In this document: piece after piece, positions 15,375-25,543 of the stretch
How the letters are laid out: every line of letters starts with the position of its first letter
Numbering within the stretch: the stretch's first letter is position 1
From: Microbacterium sp. Nx66
GTDB lineage: Bacteria > Actinomycetota > Actinomycetes > Actinomycetales > Microbacteriaceae
Length of the DNA stretch: 64,000 nt
Direction: 5' to 3'
Assembly (NCBI RefSeq): GCF_904066215.1
Contig: NZ_LR880474.1
Span: 806,001-870,000, forward strand
Notes under the pieces: model-generated
The model's database searches: none
Told to the model about the DNA's origin: nothing
The model's input: the letters and a program-made list of their open reading frames with translations, nothing else
Position numbers and translations under genes: made by a program

Positions 15375-16175
15375 ATGAGTGATGCCGTCCTGTTCGCCGT
15401 CGACGAGGGGATGGCGCGGCTGACGCTGAACCGTCCGACCCGCCTCAACGCCTTCAACGCCGATCTGGCGTACGCCTGGCGGGATGCGACGGTCGAGGCG
15501 ACGTCGCGCGACGACGTGCAGGCCATCCTCATCGACGCGGCGGGACCGGCGTTCTGCGCGGGCGGCGACGTGATCGACATGGCGATGACCATGGGGTCGT
15601 CCGGGGCGGAGATCACCGCGCTGGCCGAGGTCATCAACACCGGGATCCGCGCGCTCACGGAGTCGAGCGTGCCCGTGGTCGCCGCCGCGCACGGGACGAC
15701 GGCCGGCGGTGGACTCGGCATCCTGCTCGCCACGGACTACGCCGTGGTGGGCTCGCGGTCGCAGCTCGGGAGCCTGTACGCGAACATCGGCCTCACGCCC
15801 GACCTCTCCGTGTCGGCGCAGCTCGCGCGGGCCGTCGGCCAGCGCCGCGCCCTCCAGCTGGTGCTGCAGGACCGGCTGCTCACCGCCGCGGAGGCCCTCG
15901 ACTGGGGGCTGGTGGCCGAGGTCGTGGAAGGCGAGGACAGCAGGACGGAAGCCGACCGGGTCCGTGCGCGGGCCGAGGAGGTCGCGCGGTTCTGGCTCGC
16001 CGGGGCCGCCGACGCGTACGGACAGGCCAAGCGGCTGGTGCGGTCGCAGCCGGAGCGCACGTTCGCCGAGCAGTTGAGCGAGGAGGCCCGGTCCATCGGC
16101 GCCGCCCTGGAGACCCCGGACGCGCAGGCGCGGGTCGCGGCCTTCGCTGAGGCATCCGCGAAGAAGGCCGGCTGA
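15375..16175 (+). CDS. Enoyl-CoA hydratase/isomerase family protein
   Basis: Crotonase-fold enzyme of 266 residues acting on an acyl-CoA thioester. The oxyanion-hole segments are visible as FCAGGDVIDMAM and GTTAGGGLGILLATDYAV, and the family C-terminal helices follow. The usual pair of hydratase Glu residues is not evident: the second segment reads YANIGLTPDLSVSAQLARAVG, so isomerase or another crotonase chemistry is as likely as hydration. ATG 15375 has GAAGGAGA about 7 nt upstream; the in-frame GTG at 15357 lacks one. It lies 45 bases after the FusB-like gene, possibly with its own promoter (TAGCCT near 15337). No beta-oxidation neighbours are present. Confidence 0.85.
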   Translation: MSDAVLFAVDEGMARLTLNRPTRLNAFNADLAYAWRDATVEATSRDDVQAILIDAAGPAFCAGGDVIDMAMTMGSSGAEITALAEVINTGIRALTESSVPVVAAAHGTTAGGGLGILLATDYAVVGSRSQLGSLYANIGLTPDLSVSAQLARAVGQRRALQLVLQDRLLTAAEALDWGLVAEVVEGEDSRTEADRVRARAEEVARFWLAGAADAYGQAKRLVRSQPERTFAEQLSEEARSIGAALETPDAQARVAAFAEASAKKAG

Positions 16176-16291
16176 CCCCTCCTCCCCAGAGCGCGGTCGC
16201 TTCCCGATCTCCCGCGCGCCTGAGGGAAGCCGGAACAAGCGGGCCTGCGCGTGGCAGGATGAAGGCATCGCCGCTCGACGAGAGGATCCCC

Positions 16292-17332
16292 ATGTCCCAT
16301 CCGGACACCGCACGGCTGCAGCCGCAGGGTGACAAGAAGAACATGTCGCTGCTCATCAGGGGGTCGCTGTGGGTCGCCATCGGCGCCCTCATCGCCGCCG
16401 CACTGGTCTGCGTCGTGTGGGTCCTGGTCGGTGATCAGAACGGCCTCATCGGTCGTGCCTTCCTCACGATCCTCCTGCTCGCCGCCTTCGCCGGAATCGC
16501 CATCCTCGAGGCGGGCCTCGCGCCGAACCGGCCGGACTGGCTCCAGCTCGCCAGCATGGTCACCTGGGTCGTCGCGCTCCTCGTCGGCCTCGTGAAGATC
16601 TGGCTTCCGGAAGACGGCCTCTATTTCGGCGCGGAACGGTTCTTCCAGCTGCTGCTCGTGATCGGGATCCTTCAGCTCGCACTGCTCCACGTGCGGCTGT
16701 TCACCCGTGCCGCGCAGCGACACGTCACGACCTTCACGAAGGTGATCCACATCGTGACGATCGTCTTCCTCGGTGCCCTCGTCGCGCTGCTGGTGTTCTT
16801 CCTCGCGTTCCCGAACACCTTCGACTACACCGAGCTGTACTGGCGCATCGTCGTCGCCCTCACGATCCTCGTCGCCGTCGGCACCACGCTGATTCCGCTG
16901 CTGAACGCCCTGTTCGCGCCGAAGAAGGCTCCCGCCGCCCGTCCCGTTGCTTCCGCCCCGTCCTGGCCGACCTACGCCGATGGGATCACGCCACTCCCGG
17001 TCCTCCCGGACGGCAGCCCGGACTGGAACGCCTACTACACGGGGTACCCCTCGACGGCCCCTCAGGCACTGGGTCAGGCGCCCGCCACGGCGTTCCCCGT
17101 GGCGACGCCGCCCCTCGCGCCGACGACTCCGGCCCTTCCCGACTTCGGCGCTCCTCCCGCTCCGGGACCCGTGCCGCCCGCGCCTGACCGACCCGCTCCG
17201 CCTCAGCCGGCGTCGGCACCCGCTCAGTCGGCGCCTCCGCAGCCGGCCCCGCCGCAGCCCGCGTCGCCCGCCCAGGGTGAGCCCCCGGCCTTCCCGCCGC
17301 CGCCGCCCGCCCCCTCGCACCCGGCGCCGTGA
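16292..17332 (+). CDS. Membrane protein with proline-rich cytoplasmic tail
   Basis: Unknown protein of 346 residues. About six hydrophobic segments fill residues 15-205 (for example LWVAIGALIAAALVCVVWVL, AFLTILLLAAFAGIAIL and IVVALTILVAVGTTLIPLL). The last 125 residues are a Pro/Ala-rich, low-complexity tail (many PPAPxP and PQPA repeats). ATG 16292 is preceded by GAGAGGA; the ATG at 16259 would add 11 residues and lacks a site. The stop overlaps the GTG of the next gene by 4 bp, so both are co-translated. No known domain was recognised; the tail may be disordered or bind a partner. Confidence 0.8.
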   Translation: MSHPDTARLQPQGDKKNMSLLIRGSLWVAIGALIAAALVCVVWVLVGDQNGLIGRAFLTILLLAAFAGIAILEAGLAPNRPDWLQLASMVTWVVALLVGLVKIWLPEDGLYFGAERFFQLLLVIGILQLALLHVRLFTRAAQRHVTTFTKVIHIVTIVFLGALVALLVFFLAFPNTFDYTELYWRIVVALTILVAVGTTLIPLLNALFAPKKAPAARPVASAPSWPTYADGITPLPVLPDGSPDWNAYYTGYPSTAPQALGQAPATAFPVATPPLAPTTPALPDFGAPPAPGPVPPAPDRPAPPQPASAPAQSAPPQPAPPQPASPAQGEPPAFPPPPPAPSHPAP

Positions 17333-18126
17333 TCGACGCTGTCGAGCTCAGCGCCCTGGCGGCCGAGATCGCCGAGGAGGCAGGAGCTCTCGCCCGGACC
17401 CGTCGACGGGAGGGCGTACGCCTCGCCGCGACCAAGTCGACGCTCGCCGACATCGTCACGGACGCCGACCGCGAAGTCGAGGAGCTGATCCGCGAGCGCC
17501 TGCGCGCGGCGCGACCGGCGGACGGCTTCCTCGGTGAGGAGTCGGGCGCGGCGACCGGCGACAGCGGGATCACCTGGGTGGTCGACCCCATCGACGGCAC
17601 GGTGAACTACGCCTACGGCATCCCGGCGTACAACGTGAGCATCGCAGCCGTCAGCGGTCCGCCGGAGCCGGACGAGTGGGAGGCGCTGGCCGCGGCCGTG
17701 CACGCGCCGGCCGTGGGGGAGACCTTCACGGCTGCTCGCGGCCACGGGGCCTGGTCGGACGGCGTCCGGCTCGCGGTCACCGAGGTGACCGACGCCGGCG
17801 CGCTCCTGGCGACCGGATTCGGCTACGACCCGACGACCCACGACGGCGACCTCGCGACGGTCCGGCGGGTGATGCCGATCGCCCGTGACCTTCGTCGTAT
17901 GGGGTCGGCGGCCCTGGATCTGGCCTATGTGGCGGCCGGCCGACTGGACGGATATTTCGAGCGCGGGCTCAAGCCGTGGGACCATGCCGCGGGCGCGCTG
18001 CTCGTCCAGGAGGCGGGTGGCCGGGTCAGCCGGATCGATCGGGAATCGCCGCGGCCTTTCCTGATCGCGGGCTGCGTGACCCTGCACGACCGACTCCGCG
18101 CTATCCTCGATGAGGAAAAACCCTGA
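17329..18126 (+). CDS. Inositol monophosphatase family phosphatase
   Basis: Mg-dependent sugar- or inositol-phosphate phosphatase, 265 residues. Metal-binding motifs are in order: DIVTDADREVEE (near residue 45), EES (in GEESG), WVVDPIDGTVNYAYG (near residue 85) and PWDHAAGALLVQEAGG (near residue 215). The GTG start overlaps the preceding stop codon by 4 bp. Candidate substrates include inositol-1-phosphate, histidinol-phosphate and fructose-1,6-bisphosphate; sequence alone does not decide. It ends 74 bases before the M23 peptidase gene. Confidence 0.9.
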   Translation: MIDAVELSALAAEIAEEAGALARTRRREGVRLAATKSTLADIVTDADREVEELIRERLRAARPADGFLGEESGAATGDSGITWVVDPIDGTVNYAYGIPAYNVSIAAVSGPPEPDEWEALAAAVHAPAVGETFTAARGHGAWSDGVRLAVTEVTDAGALLATGFGYDPTTHDGDLATVRRVMPIARDLRRMGSAALDLAYVAAGRLDGYFERGLKPWDHAAGALLVQEAGGRVSRIDRESPRPFLIAGCVTLHDRLRAILDEEKP

Positions 18127-18177
18127 CCGATCCATGGCATTCACAGGTCGATCGGGGTAGTGTTTACCCGATCGTTA

Positions 18178-18200
18178 CTTTCACCACCCGAAGGTGAGAG
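18178..18200 (+). promoter_or_regulatory. Hairpin overlapping the ribosome binding site of the M23 peptidase gene
   Basis: CTTTCACC (18178-18185) can pair with GGTGAGAG (18193-18200) over 8 positions with one T-G pair and a 7-base loop. The right arm contains the AAGGTGAG-like ribosome binding site just before TTG 18201. Just upstream, CGATCGGGGTA and TTTACCCGATCG form a second imperfect inverted repeat that could be the terminator of the phosphatase gene or an operator. Confidence 0.4.
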
Positions 18201-19517
18201 TTGTCATTGCGCCCCCGAGCATCACGAACGACCGAGAGATTAGCTTTGCCCTTCGAGAACCCCCAGGCTGCCGCTGCGCCCACGCGCCGGTCCAGCCGCC
18301 CTCGCACTGCGGCCTCCGAGGCCTCGGCGAGCGGGTCGACGGCACCCCTCGCTGACGCGGAGACCGTGATCGCCCTCGCTGCTGTCATCCCGCTCTCCCG
18401 TCGCGCCGCGCGTCAGCGTCAGGCCGACGTTCCTCCGGTGCCCGCCGCGCCGGAGGAGCCCTTCATTGCGGCGGCTCCCGCGCCTGCCATCGCCGATGTC
18501 CCCGCGGTGCCCGTCGTCGCGGAGATCGTCGAGAAGGCCGAGGACACGGTTCCGGTCGAGGACATCGCCCCGGCGTCGGAGCCCTTCGTCGCCGAAGCCG
18601 ACGCCGAGGGTGACGCCTTCGAGCGCGCCTCCCGCGCCTTCCGCACCACCGGCTCCATCCCGACGTCGTCGGCGTCCCGCCGTTCGGCCTTCGCCCCGAA
18701 TGCCGCATCGCAGACCGCGCCGAAGATCGACACAGCAGGCCTCGCGGCCGTCGGTCCTCGCCGCACGCGCAGCATCCGCAAGGCCCTCACTGCCGGTGCC
18801 ACCGTCGGAGCAATGGGCCTCGCCGGCCTCCTGGCCGTGTCCATGACGCTTCCTGCGGAGGCGGTCGCCGCCGCCCAGGGCGGCTCCCTCGCCTCGACCT
18901 CCCTCGTCACCGCGGCGGCTGCTGACGCAGCAGGCTCGGCGGACGACGAGATCCAGGCCTTCGTCGCGCCGTCCGGTGTGCAGAACGAGCCCCTCTCGCG
19001 GGCCGACAACTTCAGCACCGTCTCGCTCGTCGAGGTCGCCGCGGAGCAGGGCATCAACTACTCCGGCGAGATCTTCACGAACGACCCGGATGCCGCCATC
19101 CAGTGGCCGTTCCTCGTCGGCGTCGGCATGAGCTACGGCTACGGCATGCGCAGCGGCCGCCTCCACGAGGGCATCGACTTCGTGCCGGGCAACGGCGCGC
19201 CCATCCAGGCCATCGCCGACGGCACCGTCCGCATCGCGACCGAGCAGGGTGCCGCCTACGGTGTCACGGTCTACATCGACCACGTCATCGACGGCTCCGT
19301 CATCACGAGCCACTACTCGCACATGCAGTACGGCTCGCTGCAGGTCAAGGCGGGCGACAAGGTCAAGGTGGGCGACATCGTGGGCAAGACCGGCAACACC
19401 GGCCGCTCCTACGGCGCGCACCTGCACTTCGAGCTCATCGTGAACGGGACGACCATCGACCCGATGCCGTGGCTCAAGAAGAACGCCGGACGCACGTCTC
19501 TCACCTCGGAGGAGTGA
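18201..19517 (+). CDS. M23 family peptidase with internal membrane anchor
   Basis: Putative cell-wall endopeptidase, 438 residues from the TTG at 18201; TTG 18246 would remove 15 residues and is also plausible. Residues 1-190 are low-complexity (Ala/Pro/Arg/Glu-rich) and probably cytoplasmic. One hydrophobic segment (about 197-222) can act as signal anchor, so the C-terminal part lies outside. The LytM/M23 domain covers about 315-425 with the zinc ligands in LHEGIDF (His322, Asp326) and AHLHFE (His407, His409). All catalytic residues are present, so it should be active on peptide cross-links of peptidoglycan. A hairpin covers its ribosome binding site. Confidence 0.88.
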   Translation: MSLRPRASRTTERLALPFENPQAAAAPTRRSSRPRTAASEASASGSTAPLADAETVIALAAVIPLSRRAARQRQADVPPVPAAPEEPFIAAAPAPAIADVPAVPVVAEIVEKAEDTVPVEDIAPASEPFVAEADAEGDAFERASRAFRTTGSIPTSSASRRSAFAPNAASQTAPKIDTAGLAAVGPRRTRSIRKALTAGATVGAMGLAGLLAVSMTLPAEAVAAAQGGSLASTSLVTAAAADAAGSADDEIQAFVAPSGVQNEPLSRADNFSTVSLVEVAAEQGINYSGEIFTNDPDAAIQWPFLVGVGMSYGYGMRSGRLHEGIDFVPGNGAPIQAIADGTVRIATEQGAAYGVTVYIDHVIDGSVITSHYSHMQYGSLQVKAGDKVKVGDIVGKTGNTGRSYGAHLHFELIVNGTTIDPMPWLKKNAGRTSLTSEE

Positions 19518-19551
19518 CCGTCTCGATTTCATGAGGACGCCACAGTGATGG

Positions 19552-19557
19552 TATTCT
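19552..19557 (+). promoter_or_regulatory. Possible -10 box of the tRNA-Thr/tRNA-Met unit
   Basis: TATTCT lies 28 bases before the tRNA-Thr 5' end; the -35 region (TTCATG at 19528-19533, 18-base spacer) is weak. Confidence 0.35.
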
Positions 19558-19585
19558 CGTGTGGTTGCCCCGCGAGGGGCAGCAC

Positions 19586-19657
19586 GCCCCGATAGCTCAG
19601 TGGCAGAGCACTTCCATGGTAAGGAAGGGGTCGTCAGTTCAATCCTGACTCGGGGCT
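19586..19657 (+). tRNA. tRNA-Thr (anticodon GGT)
   Basis: Acceptor GCCCCGA pairs with TCGGGGC; the D arm AGCTC...GAGC, the anticodon arm CTTCC-ATGGTAA-GGAAG and the T arm GTTCAATCC are intact. The anticodon GGT is at 19618-19620 and the discriminator T at 19657. CCA is not encoded. Confidence 0.95.
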
Positions 19658-19689
19658 CGGAGTTCGCATCTGCGATGCGGATGCCGTGC

Positions 19690-19763
19690 GGCAGGGTAGC
19701 TCAGTTGGTGAGAGCGCACGACTCATAATCGTGAGGTCGCGGGTTCAAGCCCCGCTCCTGCTA
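19690..19763 (+). tRNA. tRNA-Met (anticodon CAT)
   Basis: Acceptor GGCAGGG pairs with TCCTGCT (with G-T at both ends), the anticodon arm is CACGA-CTCATAA-TCGTG with CAT at 19724-19726, and the T arm has GGTTCAAGCC. The first pair and overall form fit the elongator type and not initiator tRNA. The discriminator A is at 19763; full CCA is not encoded. It is 32 bases downstream of tRNA-Thr and probably co-transcribed with it. Confidence 0.94.
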
Positions 19764-19770
19764 CAGAATG

Positions 19771-19797
19771 AAACCCCCGGAACATTCCGGGGGTTTT
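19771..19797 (+). terminator. Intrinsic terminator after the tRNA pair
   Basis: AAACCCCCGGAA (19771-19782) pairs with TTCCGGGGGTTT (19785-19796), ending in TTTT. It is the most classical rho-independent terminator in the window. Confidence 0.85.
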
Positions 19798-19919
19798 GTC
19801 GTCTCCGACCTCAGTGCCGGGATACCGTCCTCACCCTGCGCGGAGCGTCCTAGAGTGTGTGACGCGTCGGCCTCCCAGCCGGCCACCGAGATGGCGGGCA
19901 TCGAGGGACGAGGTCTGCC

Positions 19920-20399
19920 GTGTCTGCGCCCGATCGCCGTGCGAGCATCGTGTTCCGGGACGCCCGGCGCGCCCTGGAGGAAGCCGTCGCGGACGGGCGC
20001 GGTCATTCCCTCGGGCTCGAAACGCTCGCGCCGCACGAGTCCTGGGACCTGCTGGTCGCCGAAGGGTACGGGCGCGCGTTGCTGACCGGCGCCCTCGCCG
20101 GGGCACTCGCCGGGCTGCTGCGACACGGCGTGACCGTCGCCGACGTGCTGAGCTGTCCTGCGGTCCCTCTCGGGGTCGAGCTCGGGACGAGATCCCTCCG
20201 GCTCGTCATGGGGTGGCTCGCGGACGGCGTGGCCGAGATGGACGATGCCGTCGTGTCGCGGACGATGGTGGCCGGTGTCGCCGACGATCTCATCGGTGCC
20301 TCCGACGCGGCCCTGGCCGTCGGCGATGCGCACCGGGTCGCCGTGCTGGTCTTCGCGATCGCGGCCGTCGGCACGCACGCCGTCTGGCGTGCGGTGTGA
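19920..20399 (+). CDS. Hypothetical protein, small hydrophobic alpha-helical
   Basis: Unknown protein of 159 residues. It begins at GTG 19920, with GAGG-rich sequence 8-16 nt upstream. The chain is Ala/Leu/Val-rich with moderately hydrophobic segments (GYGRALLTGALAGALAGLL near 50 and VAVLVFAIAAVGTHAVW at the end), possibly a peripheral or weakly membrane-associated protein. Base composition at third codon positions and convergence with the CPBP gene (10 bases apart) support this frame over the overlapping antisense frame. No motif or family was recognised. Confidence 0.55.
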   Translation: MSAPDRRASIVFRDARRALEEAVADGRGHSLGLETLAPHESWDLLVAEGYGRALLTGALAGALAGLLRHGVTVADVLSCPAVPLGVELGTRSLRLVMGWLADGVAEMDDAVVSRTMVAGVADDLIGASDAALAVGDAHRVAVLVFAIAAVGTHAVWRAV

Positions 20400-20408
20400 T
20401 CCGGGCGG

Positions 20409-21233
20409 TCAGCGCTGCGGGGCGAAGGTGTCGGGTGCGGAAGCCCCGACCCGACCACGGATGAAGATCATCAGCACGAGACCCGCGACGATCACGACGA
20501 TGTTGCCGAGCCCCGCGACCGCGGTGAGCCCGCCCTCGGCGGGGTGCATGGTCTGCAGGAAGATACTCGGATCGGTGCTGGCGTGCAGGAGGATCGGGGC
20601 GATGATCGTCCCGGTGACCCGGAGCGCGAGGTACATGCAGATGCCGAACGCGAACGTGTACACGAGCTGGAACAGCGTCGGGAGCAGATCCTGCCCCGTC
20701 AGGAGATTCCCCGCATGCAGAGCGGCGAAGATCGCCGCGGAGACCACCGCGACGACCAGTTCGCGTGCGCCGGCGTCCCGCATCATCTTCACGACGAGGC
20801 CGCGCGTGAGCACCTCTTCCGCGAAGCCGATGGCGAGTCCCGCGAGCAGCCAGGTCGCGACAACATCACGTCCGACGCTGCCGTCCTCGATCGTGAGGAA
20901 ACGGAGGACGTTGAACAGCAGGACCGCGATGATCGCGATCCACATCCACCCCGCTCCCCGGATGGGCTGGGGCCCGAACACGGGTCGCCACCACCCGAGC
21001 GAGGCGATGAACGCGACCAGCAGGAGGCCCCCGACGAGGATCGGCAGGACGTCGTAGACGAGGACGCCGGCTGCACTCGCCGGATCGTCGACCTGCGCGG
21101 CCAGCGGGAGGAGGGCCAGCGAGAGCAGCTGATAGAGCCCGTAGTACACGGCCGCGAGCAGGAGGGCGCGCCACCAGCCTCCGCGATCCCAGAAGCGCTG
21201 CCAGGCGGAACGGTGCGGTGCGGCGTCGATCAC
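20409..21233 (-). CDS. CPBP family intramembrane metalloprotease
   Basis: Polytopic membrane protein of 274 residues with about seven to eight hydrophobic segments, of the CAAX-protease/bacteriocin-processing (CPBP) family. Motif 1, with the two catalytic Glu and the Arg, is FAEEVLTRG; motif 2 is FAALHAGN with the zinc His; a third motif His is in LHASTD. Substrates of bacterial family members are mostly unknown; some give immunity to bacteriocins or process small proteins. The GTG start at 21233 has GAGGAG 5 nt upstream, and the codons further upstream look non-coding. It stands alone, divergent from the small acidic protein gene. Confidence 0.88.
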   Translation of the reverse strand: MIDAAPHRSAWQRFWDRGGWWRALLLAAVYYGLYQLLSLALLPLAAQVDDPASAAGVLVYDVLPILVGGLLLVAFIASLGWWRPVFGPQPIRGAGWMWIAIIAVLLFNVLRFLTIEDGSVGRDVVATWLLAGLAIGFAEEVLTRGLVVKMMRDAGARELVVAVVSAAIFAALHAGNLLTGQDLLPTLFQLVYTFAFGICMYLALRVTGTIIAPILLHASTDPSIFLQTMHPAEGGLTAVAGLGNIVVIVAGLVLMIFIRGRVGASAPDTFAPQR

Positions 21234-21397
21234 GGGTGCTCCTCGGGAAGGGAGGGAGAGGGGGCGAACAGCTCCAGTCTGGTGGCTCCGCCCCCGGCGA
21301 GTGGGCGTGCGGCGGCGACACGCCGTGTCAACCCCCTCGGCCGCGTCGGCGCCCCCGCGCAGACTGGCCGTCCGGATCCCCAACATCAGGAGGCGCC

Positions 21398-21556
21398 ATG
21401 TCCGACACGTCGAACAGCCAGGACAACCAGGAGGAGATCGAGGCCATCGGCGTCGACCCCGACTTCGTCACCACCGATCACGACCCCGAGCCTGACGACC
21501 TTCCCGCGACGGGCGGTGGGGAGGACGACGACGTCGACGTCGCCGACCTCCCCTAG
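21398..21556 (+). CDS. Small acidic hypothetical protein (52 residues)
   Basis: A short gene with an excellent ribosome binding site, AGGAGG at 21388-21393, 4 nt before ATG 21398. The product is extremely acidic (about 18 Asp/Glu against no Lys or Arg) and ends in DDDVDVADLP. No membrane segment or cysteine is present. The strong site and coding-type third positions make it a real gene, but the function is unknown; its acidity is compatible with nucleic-acid mimicry or with binding a basic partner, which is speculation. It ends 6 bases before the convergent MFS gene. Confidence 0.7.
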   Translation: MSDTSNSQDNQEEIEAIGVDPDFVTTDHDPEPDDLPATGGGEDDDVDVADLP

Positions 21557-21562
21557 CGCGGG

Positions 21563-23950
<2,388 letters not shown>

Positions 23951-24016
23951 TTAGTGGTGTCGTGAGAACACGGCCCGCGCGGAAACCGCGTGGACACACG
24001 GATGAAGGAGCTCGAG

Positions 24017-24454
24017 ATGGCGAACGTGACTGGGGGCACCCAGCCCAAGGCTCAGGTCGTCCCGGCGTCGCAGGGGGCGGCGGGGAAGACGACGATCGAG
24101 GATGCGGTGGTCGCGAAGATCGCCGGCATCGCGGCGCGGGAGGTCGACGGCGTCTACGCGCTCGGCGGTGGCGCCGCGCGCATGATGGGTGCGATCCGCG
24201 ACGCCCTCAACACGACCGACCTCGCGCAGGGGATCAGCGTCGAGGTCGGCGAGACGCAGGTGGCCGTCGACGTGACGATCGTGGCGGAGTACCCGGTGTC
24301 CCTGCAGAAGGTGGCCGACCAGGTGCGGGCCGCGATCCACCGGGCCATGGTGGAGCTGGTGGGCATGGACGTCGCCGAGGTCAACGTGACCGTCAACGAC
24401 GTGCACATCCCCTCGGAGGACGACGACGAGGCCCCGGAGGCGCGGGTCCAGTGA
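24017..24454 (+). CDS. Asp23/Gls24 family envelope stress response protein
   Basis: Cytoplasmic alkaline-shock-type protein of 145 residues, the first gene of the envelope-stress island. The Asp23 domain spans about residues 30-130 (ARE VDGVYALGGG, then VEVGETQVAVDVTIVAEYPVSL and VNVTVNDVHIP). In firmicutes, Asp23 is tethered to the membrane by AmaP and responds to cell-envelope stress; that pattern of partners is found here too. ATG 24017 follows AAGGAG by 6 nt, better than ATG 23990. The last codon overlaps the next gene by 4 bp (GTGA). Confidence 0.88.
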   Translation: MANVTGGTQPKAQVVPASQGAAGKTTIEDAVVAKIAGIAAREVDGVYALGGGAARMMGAIRDALNTTDLAQGISVEVGETQVAVDVTIVAEYPVSLQKVADQVRAAIHRAMVELVGMDVAEVNVTVNDVHIPSEDDDEAPEARVQ

Positions 24455-24642
24455 ACGCCTCGGTGATCGGCGGAGCTGCGGCGACGGTGCTCGCGCTGAC
24501 CTGGATCGTCTGGGGGTTCTGGGCGTTCCTGCTCGTCACCCTCGCGATGCTCGTCGGCGCCGTCGTCGGCCGCATCGTCGACGGTCGCCTGGACGTGCGG
24601 GCGCTCGCCGACGTGGTGCGCGGGCGGCGATCGTCCTCATGA
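24451..24642 (+). CDS. Small membrane protein, DUF2273-like
   Basis: 63-residue protein with one or two hydrophobic helices (VIGGAAATVLALTWIVWGFWAFLLVTLAMLVGAVVG) and a basic C-terminal tail (GRRSSS). It matches the small membrane proteins (DUF2273 type) that accompany Asp23 and AmaP in other bacteria; assignment rests on size, topology and position. The GTG start overlaps the upstream stop by 4 bp and its own stop overlaps the next ATG by 4 bp, so it is translationally embedded in the operon. Confidence 0.75.
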   Translation: MNASVIGGAAATVLALTWIVWGFWAFLLVTLAMLVGAVVGRIVDGRLDVRALADVVRGRRSSS

Positions 24643-24980
24643 GCGTGGCACAGACGGACGGGCCGACGACCGTGGCGGGGGCCACGGTCGTCGAAGCCCG
24701 CGCGTTGCACCGGCTCGCTCTGGGGATCGTCCGGGACGCCGCTCGGGTCGGCATCGACGACGTGAGCGTTCAGCTCGCGGACCGTCGCGGCGATCTGCGG
24801 GTGTCCGTGGAGGTTCCGGTCGTGCTGAGCCGTCAGGGCACCGATCCCGTGAGTGCACGGGCGGACGCCGTCCGCGACGCCGTCGTGCAGGGAATGCGCG
24901 ACCTGGCAGCGCGTCACGTGGGAGCGGTGGACGTGCGCTTCGCCGGCGTCCGACGCGAGACGGAGAGGAGAGTGGCATGA
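24639..24980 (+). CDS. Asp23/Gls24-like protein, second copy
   Basis: 113-residue protein resembling a shortened Asp23 domain: VEARALHRLALGIVRDAARVGIDDVSVQLADRRGDLRVSVEVPVVL aligns with the beta strands of the family, and a helix follows (ADAVRDAVVQGMRDLAARHVGAVDVRFAGV). No membrane segment. It is more divergent than the first copy and could form hetero-oligomers with it; that is inference. ATGA overlaps on both sides. Confidence 0.7.
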   Translation: MSVAQTDGPTTVAGATVVEARALHRLALGIVRDAARVGIDDVSVQLADRRGDLRVSVEVPVVLSRQGTDPVSARADAVRDAVVQGMRDLAARHVGAVDVRFAGVRRETERRVA

Positions 24981-25543
24981 CGACGAACACCGCGACACCC
25001 CGGCGGCTCCTCCGCCGAGAGGCGACGGCGACGCGCCGGGGCCCTGCGATCGCGCTCGCCGTGGTGCTGACCCTGGTCCTCGCCCTGTTGCTGGTCGGGG
25101 TGGCGGCGTGGGCCCTCGACGAGGGGTTCCGCACGCAGGCCGCCGCCTGGTTCGCGCCCGTCCCGGCGCTCCTGCAGATGCCGTCGGCCGCGATCGCGGT
25201 CGGGGTCGCGCTTCTCCTCCTGGCGTTGCTCCTCTTCGCGCTCGCTGTGCTTCCGGGCCGGCGTGCGCGCCGCACACGTCTCGACACGCGGGCAGCGCTC
25301 GTGATCGACGACGGTGTGCTCGCCGACGCCATCGCGGACGCGGTCGCACGCCGGATCGGGGTGCCGCGCGGGCAGGTGGGCGTGACCGTGGCCCGACGCG
25401 CGGCGCTGATCCGGGTCACTCCGACGAGTGGGGTGCCGGTGGATGCGGCTGCCGCCGAGGAGGCAGCGGCCCGGGTGCTGGACGAGGTCGGCTTCCGGCT
25501 CTCGCCGCGGGTGCAGGTGGGACGGGAAGGAGTGATCGCATGA
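24977..25543 (+). CDS. Membrane protein of the Asp23 operon (DUF6286-like)
   Basis: 188 residues with two hydrophobic helices (about 23-48, AIALAVVLTLVLALLLVGVAAWAL, and about 70-92, AAIAVGVALLLLALLLFALAVL). The C-terminal 95 residues are soluble and alternate strands and helices in an Asp23-like way (VLADAIADAVARRIGVPRGQVGVTVARRAALIRVTP). It resembles the DUF6286-type proteins of actinobacterial Asp23 loci, by memory and not by search. Start and stop overlap neighbours by 4 bp. Confidence 0.7.
   Translation: MTTNTATPRRLLRREATATRRGPAIALAVVLTLVLALLLVGVAAWALDEGFRTQAAAWFAPVPALLQMPSAAIAVGVALLLLALLLFALAVLPGRRARRTRLDTRAALVIDDGVLADAIADAVARRIGVPRGQVGVTVARRAALIRVTPTSGVPVDAAAAEEAAARVLDEVGFRLSPRVQVGREGVIA

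Noticed and set aside
18127..18200. c-di-AMP (ydaO-type) riboswitch before the M23 peptidase gene
   Set aside because: Such switches precede some actinobacterial wall hydrolase genes, but the gap is only 74 bases and lacks the conserved core; only simple hairpins are present.
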